Below, piece by piece: positions 21,779-33,193 of a DNA stretch of 64,000 bases. The stretch covers positions 52,942,069 to 53,006,068 of the forward strand of contig OY747712.1 in NCBI GenBank assembly GCA_963556495.2, given 5' to 3'. The translations under genes were made by a program, and so were the position numbers. The notes beneath the pieces were generated by a model. The model searched no databases, had not been told where the DNA came from, and worked only from the letters and a program-made list of their open reading frames with translations. Position 1 is the first letter of the stretch; every line of letters begins with the position of its first letter. The DNA is from Valencia hispanica. Taxonomy: Eukaryota; Chordata; Actinopteri; Cyprinodontiformes; Valenciidae.

Positions 21779-22146
21779 TGTAGGAGCCATATAAATGTAA
21801 TGTTATTGATATTGGTATGTGGTTTTGTGAACAGAGATCAATGTCAGGTCAGGTGATCATGGGTGGGTATTTAACATAATCTCGAGCACCTGCTCAGATA
21901 ATTAGGGGAAAGGAAGAGTGGGTGAGCGTGTTGCCGTATATTTTTGTTGACCGCCAATTGATCGCTGGGATTCTTCTATTTGATTATTTGGAGCACGTTA
22001 TTTTGAGTTAATTACAAAAGAATAATAAAGTTTTGTAAATGCAAGTCTTTGGAATCGCAGCTGATGTTTTCAGTAAAGAGCGCGTCACGACGGCCCGACT
22101 CAGCCTCTCAAGCGGCTTTTAGTTTGTCTTCGAAGTCGCGGAAACA
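21779..22146 (+). repeat. BEL 3' LTR
   Basis: Same length and nearly identical to 14653-15020. It starts TGTAGGAGCC directly after a GGGGCTGGTG stretch, which is a weak purine tract, and is followed by the target repeat GACAT. The stop codon of pol is about 230 bases upstream. Confidence 0.95.
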
Positions 22147-22151
22147 GACAT

Positions 22152-24300
22152 TAAGCCTAGTGCAGATGTGTCAGGTAAGGAAATGCCATCAAGGTAGCCA
22201 TCTGCACCGGCAGCAGCAGATCAACAGCAGCAGAGGAGGCGAGGTCAAGACCCCCACCTCCACCCAAGCGCTACCTGAAGAGCACCCAGGCAGCTACAGC
22301 CGAGGCAGAGGGCTCCCATAGAAGAAACACTTGAAGGGAGATTAAAATAACAGATTAAAGTATAGAAATAACAGGGGATATATATGATAAGATTACACAG
22401 TAAAACACTGACTGCTGCCAGAGGAGCGCAGAGACCATGAAGGTTCATATGGTAAAAGCTGTTCTGAAAGATAAGGCACAAGACCATTAAGACACTTAAA
22501 AACCATTAAAATAATCTTAAAATTGATCCTAAAACATGTGGTGAGCCAAAGCAATGAACTTAAGACAGGTGTAATGTGTTCCCGCCTCCTGGTCTTCGTC
22601 AGGATGCATGCTGCTGAATTTTGTAGAAGTTGTAAACCTGATATATTCTTCTTGGGAAGACCAGAAAGCAGGGCATTACAGTAATCAATTCTACTGGTGA
22701 TAAAAGCATCAGTGTCTCCGTGTTGGCCCGAGAGAGAATGGGGTGGACTCTGGCAATGTTCTTTAGTTGATAAAAACCTATTTTAGTAATGTTTTTAATC
22801 TGAGGGATAAAAGTCAGCTCAGAGTCAAAAATCACTCCCAGGTTCTTCACTTGTAAAGACGGATTAAAAGACAGTCATTGTAGTTTTGGTAAAAGTTTCT
22901 CTCTCTGAGCCTCAGGACCGATGACTAAACTTCTGTTTTGTCCTGGTTGAGCTGGAGAAAGTTTTCTGCCATCCAGGATTTAATGTCTAAAATGCAGTTA
23001 AAAAGTGTATCCATTGATCGTGTGTCATCAGGAGACATAAAACTGTGTATCATCAGCATAACTGTGAAAGTTAACTCCATGCCTTCTGATGACGCTGCCT
23101 AGAGAGCATAAAGGTTAAAAAGAACTGGGCCTACAATTGAACCCTGGGGCACATCACATATGGCCTTGTGGACCTTAGAGGAACAGGTATCTAAACTTAC
23201 CATAAAAGTCCTGTCTGTGAGATAGGATGTAAGCCATTCGTGAACAGCACCAGAGAGGCCAATCTGTTTTAAACGGGTTAAAAGAAAAGTCTGGTCAACT
23301 GTATCAAAGGCAGCACTTAGATCCAGTAGAACCAACACTGTAACCTTCTGGGCATCATAGTTTAATCTAAAATTATTTAAGATCTTCAGAAGGGCTGTGG
23401 TTCACCCTAAAACCAGACAGAAATTTCTCCAGGACATTATGAGCGTTAATATAATCATTAAGTTGAATTAAAACCGGTAAGTTAGATACTGGTCTAAAAT
23501 TGTTAAAATCATTCAAATCTAAATTGCTCTTCTTCAGCAGGGGCCTCACTACCGCCCCTTTAAAGGCAGCAGGAAAGACCCCTGTCTGAAGGGAGCAATT
23601 CATCAAGGTTAAAATCTCATCCCTAAAAGATCCATAAAATGACTCAAAAAATTAAGTGGGAATCGGGTCCAGGACACATGTGGTGGGCCTCACTGAGGAG
23701 AAAACTTTATCAAGAGTCCCAGCTTCTACCAGGACAAACCTGTCCACTGTTCCCTCGGGTAGAGAAAAACAGATTTGTCTAAAACCCTGTTACTTTGAGA
23801 AGATAAAATATTACATCTGATGGTGTCTACCTTCTCTCTGAAGTGGTCTGCGAACTCCTCACAGCGAGTGTGAGGGAGTTTTAGGAAATGCAATAGTAGC
23901 ACTGTTAAAAATGTCAATTGTGGAAAATAGAATTTTGGGATTATTTTCATGATCTGAGAGGATTTTGGAAAAGTATGCATTTCTTGAATGAAAAAAATGA
24001 ATGTAAACAAACTTCTTAGAAACTGAGTTCTTTTTAACCATTTTTAGCAGTGGTTTTCCAAAGATGGGCTCATCTCAGGGTAATGAATCCTCAACTGTGG
24101 GGTCTTGAAAGCCTTTTTAGAAATCAAACCAATTGAAGTTATCACAAAAAAAATATTGTTATGCTAGAAGAAATCCCTTGTAATGATAGGAATAGTGTCA
24201 AACGTTTCCTCTACTGTTATGTTAGTGGATAAGAAGCTGAAAAGTTCGGGATTTTCTTTTTTTAGATCATTTACTTAGGAATGAAGTCTAGAAAATGAAA
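22152..24300 (-). pseudogene. L2/CR1-type LINE reverse transcriptase, damaged, minus strand
   Basis: Minus-strand blocks run from 24041 down to about 22330. They are an endonuclease-to-RT linker (KNNPKILFSTI-like, 24010-23859), RT fingers (VVRPLLKKSNLDLNDF and FRPVSNLPVL, 23606-23373), palm (LLDLSAAFDTVDQ and DVPQGSIVGPVLFNLY, 23338-23099) and thumb (KNLGVIFDSELTF, 22850-22599). Frames are interrupted by stops and shifts. The 3' part resumes at 14457-14652 beyond the BEL element. The 5' limit near 24300 is approximate. Confidence 0.8.
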
Positions 24301-24909
24301 TATTTTCCACTGTTTTCTTTCTTGCCTACATCATGCATGAAGCTGTTGCTGAGCTGGAGAGCTCCTTCAACGACACACTGCTGCATCCTAGGTAGACTAA
24401 GCAACAGCTGTAATACTAACCATCAGTGCTACCAACAAACTCTATAAATCTTTACATCCCTGTTGTTATCTGCACCTGTTTTCTCATTTCAAATAACATT
24501 TCTGCTGTTATTGCACATCTGTTGTAGTTTTTTCACTTCTTGTAAACAGTCTTTTACTTTTTAATCCACAAATACACATTCTGTAAATATTTTTTATTAA
24601 TTCCTGCTCAATTGCACATTTCTTGTATCTGAATATGCCATTAGTTTTAATAATTGCACATTATTTTATTGTTTTAATTTTGTCCTTCCCGTAAATTATG
24701 TTATTATTCTTAATTCAGTCTTTTATATTATCTTGCCTGAATCCCCCTGCTTGAATTGCCTGGCAGGTTGCTACTGTTACACCTGAATTTCTCCCGTGTT
24801 CTACATATCCAGACCTCGTAATTGATAAAAGCCCATTTAATACTTTTCCAGACTGTGCAGGAAACCACGAGTCCAGCCAATAAAACCTTTACATCAACAG
24901 TGTCTAACA
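24301..24909. other. AT-rich intronic DNA, nothing recognised
   Basis: A T-rich stretch with no clear element boundary or gene. The short frame near 24728-25006 is explained in part by the small hAT that follows. Confidence 0.4.
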
Positions 24910-25091
24910 CAGAGGTGTCCAACTCCAGGTCTCCTGCCAGTTTTAGATGAGTCTCTGGACCATTTGAGTCAGCTGTGTTGGAGCAACCATCTCCTCGGCA
25001 TGGCAACGTATTGCAGAGATCTGCTAATGATCCATCATTTAAAGAAGGTGTGCAGGATATTGGCTCTGAGGACTAACTTTGGACACCACTG
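24910..25091. mobile_element. short hAT-type element
   Basis: A 182-bp element with ends CAGAGGTGTCCAACTCC and TTTGGACACCACTG, flanked by GTCTAACA (24902-24909) and GTCTAAAA (25092-25099), an 8-bp duplication with one mismatch. No coding capacity. Confidence 0.8.
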
Positions 25092-26310
25092 GTCTAAAAG
25101 ACAAGACATCAAGTTAAAAATAGATAAAACATAGGACCTAAAGTTGAGCAAAAGTTCCAGCACTGCCACAACCAGCAACACAGATTCCTTCCTGCTGGGG
25201 CATCCCTCTACACAGGCAGAGGCGCACATCACCCTCCAAGCTATAACATGTGACATGCAGCCCGGAATACATGACAAACCTCATCTCATGTTCGAGCGGG
25301 GGAAGTGGAACTCGAAGAAAGTAGGAAGGGTCACCACTTAATGAAGAAAAACCTGAAAAAACTAGAGAGAGAGTGAGACGAGACAGGAAGTGACAAAAGA
25401 AAGACGAGCGGGAGAAGACATCAGACCTGGGAGGAAACTAAAGACGTGTCAACGGCAAACAAGAGCTCTTTGACTGGGAGCGTGAGAGGGCCATTGTGTG
25501 GGAGGACTGACCTCACCACTGCCAAGCTATGCTCTCAGTTATACAAACTTTAAAGCAGTGACACAGGACCCAGCCACTGTTTTCTTTCAACTTACTGCAG
25601 TTTCTGCAAAAGCTACCAATGTGTAATCAAGGTAATCGTCATAGAAACCATCAGCCCCATGGCTAGTGGGTGTAGCTGGGTGGCACACTGCTCCACTTCT
25701 TTTAGAGGAAAAGCTGAGTGAAGAACAGCTTTTCCCTCACGCTGAGCTCCTCCAGGAAGAAACAGGGCCAGTTATTTTCTGGATCAGAACTGGACTTTCC
25801 CCTTTGGTCAATATGGAAAAGGCATTAATCACTTCTGTAAACTCTTGTCTTGATTACTGAACTATTTATTATGAGTCGGTTTGGAGTAAAATACTCCCAA
25901 CATAATCGGAAGCATTTTAGCTTTTAGTGGAACTTTAAATGAATCCAGTCAGTTTAACAGAGAGATCCCTGTTTCCTTACAGACACGTGGGACGGTCGCT
26001 GATTGAGGAACAAGTCCGCTTTAGGATGGATGAATCATGTGCTGTGATGAACATCTGAGTCACTAACGGACACAACATTCATCTCCAGCTAGTTTTAGCT
26101 TACTATAAAGCACCTGTAAGGTCTTTCTTTCATCTTCATTCAAACTAATTATTTAATAAGAATCAAGTCCAGTAACAGAGACGAAACTAACTAACTTTAG
26201 GTTAAGGTTAGATAAGAGAACACCACAGAACAGCATGCATACATTTTAGAGTAAGAATGCACTGACATGAACACAGGCGACTGTCTACTGTCACTACATG
26301 TTGGTCCAGG
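25092..26310. other. intronic DNA, nothing recognised
   Basis: No recognised exon or element. Open frames are short and without family similarity. Confidence 0.4.
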
Positions 26311-26314
26311 AGGA

Positions 26315-26495
26315 GTGAATGCTATAAGTTAATGACTCGATGAAATCTGCTGGGATTCCTTAGAGAGAAACGTTAAACTGATTGGATTGTATGGATGATT
26401 GAATTGAAATACATTTTCTTGTATAGTGCCTTCAGATGACATCGGTTATGAATTGGGTCCTACATAAAGAAACTGAATTGAATTTGAGCTAATAT
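26315..26495 (+). mobile_element. L2-type LINE 3' tail fragment
   Basis: Contains AATCTGCTGGGATTCCTTA, AACTGATTGGA, TGACATCGGTTATGAATTGG and ends AAACTGAATTGAATTTG. This matches the 3' ends of the L2 copies at 29954-31227 and 51640-52850. Confidence 0.7.
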
Positions 26496-26793
26496 CGAGA
26501 TTTGATTTTAATATCGCTGTTATGACCGCTATAATATACACTTCCATAGCCTTTCAACACCATGAAAAACATTACATTACGCTGACATTACTTCTCTGCT
26601 TCAGTTAAACACCCCACAATCCTACGCTGCATCACTGTCACATGACCGATGGCCAAGCCCCTCCCCTCCCAAAGCAAATAAACAGCAACTAGATGGAACT
26701 AAACATTGGTTAATAATGTGGGCCCAGTTTTACAGATGTTAATGCTGATATATGGTGAATCTTGGAAATCTCTCCCTCCACTGCAATTATCAC

Positions 26794-27500
26794 ACACTCA
26801 CCAGCCACTTTATTAGATACACCCTGCTGGTACTGGGTTGGACCACTGTTTGCCTTCAGAACATGTATCTGGAACATTCAGATGTTTTCACATATGTCAT
26901 GTGAAAACAGTTCATACAGTTACTACAGAGCTGTGGTGGGCACATCCATGACGAAATCTCCCATTCCACTACATTCCACATGTATTCTAGTTATGATGCG
27001 GTGACTGAGGGACAAGGCAGTCTGGGCTCATCTCAACTTTGTGACATGGTGAATTATCCCTTTAGAGGATGGCTTCACTGTGGGATTGATCCATATGTCT
27101 GTGTTGTTTAAGCCACATTCTGACCGTCCCATTAGAATATAAGAGCAGAAATGGAGACACATCAGACCAGGCAGTGTACATTAAGCATTTACAAATTACA
27201 TCCTGAAAAAACCTCATTATATCAAGTGGCTATTTGAGCTATTGTTGCCCGTTCCTCTGATATGAAACATTCTGTGACCCCAAGAGCTTGTTTTAAATGA
27301 AAACCCCATAGATCAGCAGTTTATAAAACACTCACATCTGGCACAAACAAACACACCAGGTTCAAGGTCTTAAATCCCTGTTCTTCATTCTGACGCCCAC
27401 TTTGAACCTTATCTGCTCCACATCCAGGTGGAGTTGCTGCCATGCAACTGTCTGATTCACTACGTGTTTACACCTGAGTAAGTGTAGCTAATACAGGGGC
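26794..27500 (-). mobile_element. degraded Tc1-like element
   Basis: Starts CACTCACCAGCCACTTTATTAG, a known end of a widespread vertebrate Tc1-like family, and keeps blocks in the expected minus-strand order: GTACTGGGTTGGACC, ATCTCCCATTCCACTACATTCC, AGACACATCAGACCAGGCA, ATAGATCAGCAGTTT and GAGTTGCTGCCATGCAACTG. No frame is open and the far end is unclear. Confidence 0.7.
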
Positions 27501-27531
27501 TCCTACAAAACACTGGCAGAAGGCAAATGAT

Positions 27532-27548
27532 GGGGGGGGGGGGGGGGG
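27532..27548 (+). repeat. poly-G run (17 G)
   Basis: Seventeen consecutive G residues. On the transcribed (minus) strand of the mast intron this is a C-run. Length may be unstable or affected by sequencing. Confidence 0.9.
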
Positions 27549-28385
27549 ATCAAGAGTGAAGTCAAGAAGCCATAACACACAAAGCTCCAAAATCTTGGAA
27601 ACAAATGTGTCAGAGTTGTGCTTGCAAATTACATTCAAGTTAATTTTCTACATTAAAACATTTTATCTAGCAGAAAACAATTAAAAGTTTGGCCTACATT
27701 TATGTCAATACCTGAGTGTCAATTACATAAAGAAATGTGTGAACCTTTTATTGTTGCAACAGCTGTTGCTATGCCTAGTGTGATGTAAAGCAGAGCATTT
27801 GGTTTGGTGATGTTCTCAATGCCCAAAAAGCAAAAAATAAAAAAGCTATCCTGATTCAACAACAACCAAACCACTAAAACCACTGGAATGCCTCGTTTGA
27901 CCTATTCTGATACATCACATTTTACACTGTATTGTGCTCCCTCTGCGTCGACGTCACAGTCTAGCTGGGTAACTCTTTACAATATAAATATTAGACTGAT
28001 GTCCTTTCTGTTTAAGTACAGAGACAACAATTACCAACACATCAGCTTCTTAAAGGGGGTATTCCACCACCCAGTGGGTTGTTTTAACCACTGATCCTAA
28101 CTAGGCTAAGTTAGCCCGGCATACAGGCAATACAAGGTAATGAAGATTTGGTTAAACACGGCTCTGTGACCCTCTGAGCAGTACAGGCTGATCTGTTGCT
28201 GTACTTAAAAATAAGAGCATGTTTGGACCAGTTTCTAGAGCTAAAGCACTGAACTTTATACAAGACAGAAACAGAGTTCCACAGACCACTTTTCTGACGT
28301 AAGGAGCTTTTTAGTGGCCGACACATGAAGGGTGATCATGATGGAACGTTTGATGATTGTTCCATCATGATATAACCAATCTTAA

Positions 28386-29576
28386 AGGAGTCATAACCTA
28401 GTATTACCTTGGTTACCCACGCTCTATTATAGTCTTTCAGGCCCTTCTAAAAAAAAAAAAAGTGAAAAAAATAAACAGAGCTCCTCTGACCCTTATTTCT
28501 GAAGGCATTATTGTCTCGCGAGATCTGATGCGATTGTAATAATGCAAATGAGGGGCGCGTTGATTGGTGGCAGGAAGGAGGGGGGTTGTCACCGCAGGTA
28601 ACGCTTCAGCATATCTAACCCATATCTACTACTCCCAGTAGCATACAATAGCCACATTAGCAGTTAGGTGCTGTTTGTTACACACAGCAGAGCAATAAAA
28701 ACACAGCCTTACCGTTTCAAATGCAGGCAAGCCTCTGATTGTTGGAATTGCCCCTTTTTCCCCAAACGGAGCTTTGATGCAAACTTCGCCTGATATTGTC
28801 CCAAATTCGTAAAGGATCCCGGTGTAAAAAAAATAGAAAAATATATTTCCATGTTGATTCTGGAAGTCAACAACAGAGCAACTCACGTGTGCACTACGTT
28901 TCTGGTAGAAATGGTTTTAGCTGATTAAAATAAAAGGCTGACACGAATATGTCTTCTTCATCCATCATTGCGTGAAGAAACTTTCTGCATCTTTCACGGT
29001 GGAGTTCGTACTTCGAATCGGTGATGTGTCGGTCGCGAACGAACCGGCTCTAAGAGCTAACTCTTTGAAGTGAACGATGGGAGCCGGCTCGTCATTGGGA
29101 GCCGTCCCCCCCCCCGCTTGTTTTGGTACATTTGGTACACATCGTTTTGCATTAATTTTGGTAATAAATACACTTTAAGCAGCAGAAAATCTGAGGAGCC
29201 GAAAGAGCCGGCTCTTTATGGTGAGTCAAGCCAAAAGAACTGGCTCTCCAAAAAGAGCTGGAATTCCCATCCCTAGAATTCAGTAATGGCGGCGCTCGAC
29301 TGAATATGAGGGGGAGAGGAGCGGGGCGGGCTTCCTGCAGCATAGGTAGGTCTGAGATGTCAATATATGGTATATCCTGCGCCGACTTGACGTCAAGTCG
29401 GCCAGAAATTATAATCACGTATTTGAGTGCGTGTGCAAGTGGGCTGGTTGACGAACCAAGGGGTAAACAAACGCTTCACTTTTAAATATCGGCCTCCCGG
29501 GCAGTGTATAATCGTTAGGCAATCATAACATACATTTTTTCTCATGGAAAAGTGAAAATTACAGGTCATGACTCCT
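28386..29576. mobile_element. TTAA-flanked (piggyBac-like) non-autonomous element
   Basis: Ends AGGAGTCATAACCT and AGGTCATGACTCCT are inverted, with TTAA directly outside at 28382-28385 and 29577-29580. TTAA duplication is the mark of piggyBac-type and some Kolobok-type transposons. No transposase is visible. A secondary element appears to be nested at about 29018-29276. Confidence 0.8.
29018..29276. mobile_element. nested hAT-like short element, limits uncertain
   Basis: GC-rich, with GAACCGGCTCTAAGAGC near the left and its inverted kin AAGAGCCGGCTCTTT in the middle. The right end reads GGAATTCCCATCCCTA, a typical hAT terminus. No convincing target duplication was found. Confidence 0.5.
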
Positions 29577-29953
29577 TTAATAATGTCAGGAGAAACCAAT
29601 TCACCACACTCTTCCAAGCCAACAGGGCTGTTTCTGAAACATTTGGACATAACAACCAAGATGACTGTTTGCCAATAATAAAAAAGCTATAGTTCTAAGA
29701 TTTTCACTTTCCCCTTCACTCCCATGGTCCTTTCCCACTAGCAGCACAGCTTGAGTTGACTTAACTCTACACAGTAAAGTAAAAGAACTAGTGAGTCGTA
29801 TTAGGGCTGGGCAATAATTCAATAACAATATATATAAATAGATTAATAGGCATGTGGTGCGATAGAAAACAAGGGTCAATAAAAAGCTCAATTAAAAAAA
29901 AAGGTTTCTCTTCCTTTTTCAGGTAGCTTACTACTACAGTCATTACTTCCATT

Positions 29954-31227
29954 AAATCCCATATTAAACAGGTTTCTAGGATTTCTTTCTTTCACCTCCG
30001 GAATATTGCTAAAATTAGAAACATCCTGTCCAGGAGTGATGCTGAGAAACTAGTCCATGCATTTGTTACATCAAGGCTGGACTACTGTAATTCTTTACTA
30101 TCAGGATGTCCACAAAATGCCATTAAAAGCCTTCAGTTGATCCAAAATGTGGCAGCAAGAGTTCTGATGAATATTAAAAAGAGAGATCACATTTCACCTG
30201 TTTTAGCTTCCCTTCATTGGCTCCCTGTTAAATCCAGAATAGAATTTAAGATCCTTCTTCTTACATACAAAGCCCTTAATAATCAAGCTCCATCATCCAT
30301 CAGAGATCTAATTGTTCCATATGTTCCTAACAGAGCACTTCGCTCTCAGACTGCAGGTTTACTTGTAGTTCCTAGGATTTCTAAAAGTAGAATGGGAGGC
30401 AGATCTTTTAGTTATCAGGCTCCTCTCCTGTGGAACCAGCTCCCAGCTTTAGTCCGTGAGGCAGACACTCTGTTTACTTTTAAGGCCAGGCTTAAAACTT
30501 TCCTTTTTGATAAAGCTTATAGTTAGAGTGGCTAAGGTCATCCTGAGCTATCTCTGTAGTTATGCTGCTATAGGCTTAGACTGCTGGAGGACAGACTTAC
30601 CAATTTTCTTCACTCTGCTACTTCCTTTTCTCCTACGACTCTCCAGTTGTATTACAGTACATTCTGTTATTTCGACTGTTAACTTTGTTTTCTCTCTGTG
30701 TTTTTCTCCCCATAGAAGATATACCTGGTCTGGTATCCTGCTTGGCTGCAATGCCCTGTTGGACGGGGGGCATCGACTGGGATGATCCTCCCAGTAACTG
30801 AACATCCACTGTGTCCTGTTATCAACTTTTTACTTTCTGTAACATAGAAAGTTCTCTTATATCAGATCTTCTGTTCCTTCTGTGTTTCTGCTCTGTCTTC
30901 TCAAACCCCCAGACGGTCGTGGCAGATGGCCGCTCCTACTGAGCCTGGTTCTGTTGGAGGTTTCTTCCTGTTAAAGGGGAGTTTTTCCTCTCCACTGTTG
31001 CTACATGCTTGCTCAGTATGAGGGATTGCTGAAGGATTGCTGTGGTTGGAAAGTCTGCATCAACGGGGCCCAACCTCACGCCAATGAGTGACGCAATCTG
31101 CTGGGATTCCTTAAATAGGAAACTTTTTAACTGATTGGAATGTTTGTATAAATGTATGAAATGACTTCTTGTTAAGTGCCTTGAGATGACATCTGTTGTG
31201 AATTGGCGCTATATAAATAAACTGAAT
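29954..31227 (+). mobile_element. 5'-truncated L2-type LINE
   Basis: Carries the last part of the reverse transcriptase frame and a full 3' UTR ending AAATAAACTGAATTGAATTG. It is closely similar to the copy at 51640-52850, which lacks a block of about 410 bases present here (about 30148-30557). Similar 3' tails lie at 26315 and 55135. Confidence 0.85.
30137..30526 (+). pseudogene. C-terminal end of L2-type LINE ORF2
   Basis: The frame reads NVAARVLMNIKKRDHISPV, LASLHWLPVKSRIEFKILL, LLTYKALNNQAPSS, then YQAPLLWNQLPALVREAD and FKARLKTFLFDKAY. This is the conserved end of L2/CR1-type ORF2. The upstream endonuclease and RT catalytic parts are missing through 5' truncation. The initial ATG is not the protein start. 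Confidence 0.9.
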
Positions 31228-32486
31228 TGAATTGAACTTACAGTCACTTTGTACTGATACGGAACACACAACACTGAATGTAACAATAATGAACAAAATA
31301 AAACACAGCAAATACTATGTTCAGCAAAGTTGTGGTGGAGGGACCTAAGCAGGACCCCTCCAGCCTGCTGCGGACTGATACCCCTGCAGCTGCTGCTGCC
31401 CCGGTTGCCCAGAGACACCCGCACCTTTAAAGATGTCCACCCGGTAACTTCACCATGTCCCCAGAAGCGAAGGGCTTTTATAAAGTAAAAACTGGGGAGG
31501 GAAGACCTGCTGGCTTCAGCACTCAGTCACTGGACTGGGCTCCAGGGTTTAGGGCTCTGTCTAAACAGCCATCGGTGACTAGCTTATTAGCTTTAGCAGC
31601 TGTACTGAATCAGAATCAGCTTTATTGGCTGCTTTTTGCACACAAACTAAACCAAAGGTCTTAGCCACCAATATAATATTTTATCAAACTTTTAAAAGAA
31701 ATAAAAAATACATCAAGATAAACCTACAATTTGAATTTATAACATAAATAAAATATTTAACGAAAACATAATGGTTAGTGACAGTCTTTTTTTCATATTT
31801 ACAGATGTCACTAAGGTCTCTTTACTTAATTTGTTTTTGTTTCTTACAAGCTTTCAGTTATGCAAAAAGGTGGTTTGAATAAAAGGTTGAATTGAACTCA
31901 GTTTTTGTGTGTACTTGATTAAAATAAGTTAATTAAAGAATAGCATAAATGGCCAGGGCTGCACTTAAAATACATTTCCTACCTTTTTTTTGGCAATCAT
32001 CAATAATTATCGAGCTCGATCAACTTGTGACGCAGCCATTGACTCAACCCCCTAGTCAATTGGTGATCAACCGTCTTCTGACATCGTGTTATCAGCCCAC
32101 CTTGGCATGCTTTGAACCCTGACGCAGTAGGCTCTAAAACAGGGGCTGGTAGCACATAACTGGAGACCATGTAAAGTGGAGTCCAGCAGCTCTGAGTAGA
32201 TGCTAGAGGTCACTCAATCTGCTAGGTAGTCTATTTGCTTTCCCACTGTAAGCAAACTGCACTAGTGTTCACTAGACTCAAGTGTTCAGGCCACCACTTG
32301 CTTTCTTGGTTGGCACCAGAGTTCAGATGGGCTTTCACATGGCCCCAAACGCATCAGACCATGTGACAAAACAGACTCCCATCTGTCTAAAGTGGACCAA
32401 AGAGTTCTGGTGGAGGTGAACCTATAACACTGTTCAGTGGGGAAGTTGTTACAGTGAGGAACAATGATTCAGTATCAATGAGGTTT
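31228..32486. other. intronic DNA, nothing recognised
   Basis: No supported exon or element boundary. AT-rich from 31660 to 32000. Confidence 0.4.
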
Positions 32487-32490
32487 TTAA

Positions 32491-33049
32491 AGAGCAATTC
32501 ACCCCCCTACCAGAGTCTAACTCCGCCCACAATTCCCATTTGAAAAATGCGCCAGAAGGAGGCATCGTGTAGTGGACCAGCGAACGCTCCGCACTGTGAC
32601 TGACATGTTGACACCAGCGCTGCTGCAGTGCTACAAATACAGACAGAGAGAAAGATGGAGAGCAGTGGAGACACGAGCTCCTTTGCCTCAGAGCGATCTG
32701 TTTGAGGTGGAGGATTTCTCTCCACCTCCTTCACCAGAGGAAAGAGAGGGAGGTTCTGTGGAGGAGGCGTGGGTGGAGACTCCGCCTGTTTTATAATCCA
32801 CAGCGGCAGGATGGCTGACGTCAGCCCTCACCCACAGAGCAAATAGAAATGCCTGATTCCAATTAAAGTGCAGTGTAGAGGTTTAACCTGAAGAGGGCGC
32901 CAGATCGGCAGTTTTAGGGAGAACATTTAGATTTTTACTAAGACGAACTAAAATACCAAAAATAATGACCAGAAATTTAGACCGCACTATTAGACACTAA
33001 TCTATACAGTTTATGTGCAATAAAAGTTAATATGTGGGTGAGTTGCTCT
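32491..33049. mobile_element. TTAA-flanked short element
   Basis: Ends AGAGCAATTCACCC and GGGTGAGTTGCTCT are inverted, with TTAA outside at 32487-32490 and 33050-33053. The first four bases AGAG are shared with the palindromic TTAA element at 45373-46411. No transposase. Confidence 0.8.
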
Positions 33050-33193
33050 TTAAAAATGAAGGAAGCACAACAGCTGTAAGAAGCTTCCAGAAAGAAAACT
33101 ACTCCCTTTGTAGGCCTTCTAGCTGTAATTTCAGACTGTTAGACATCAGTAGGTAAGAGACTTTGTTGCAATATGTCCAATTTTATCCATAAC

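Larger units (their letters stand above)
14653..22146 (+). mobile_element. complete BEL/Pao LTR retrotransposon
   Basis: A 7,494-bp element with two 368-bp LTRs that differ at only two positions by eye, flanked by the 5-bp direct repeat GACAT (14648-14652 and 22147-22151). Coding order is gag, protease, reverse transcriptase, RNase H, integrase, which is standard for BEL/Pao. The LTR identity points to a recent insertion. The element sits inside an older minus-strand L2-type LINE. Coding is open except for two single-base-type frame changes around the zinc-knuckle region (about 17160-17410). Confidence 0.95.

Noticed and set aside
14653..22146. Direct repeats considered as a duplicated gene segment
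   Set aside because: They are LTRs: TG...CA ends, GACAT target repeat, and gag-pol between them.
22049..22321. 90-codon plus frame across the 3' LTR
   Set aside because: It crosses from LTR into LINE sequence and has no domain.
29814..29850. TAGGGCTGGGCAATAAT, a hAT-like left end
   Set aside because: No matching right end or duplication was found downstream of the L2 insertion.
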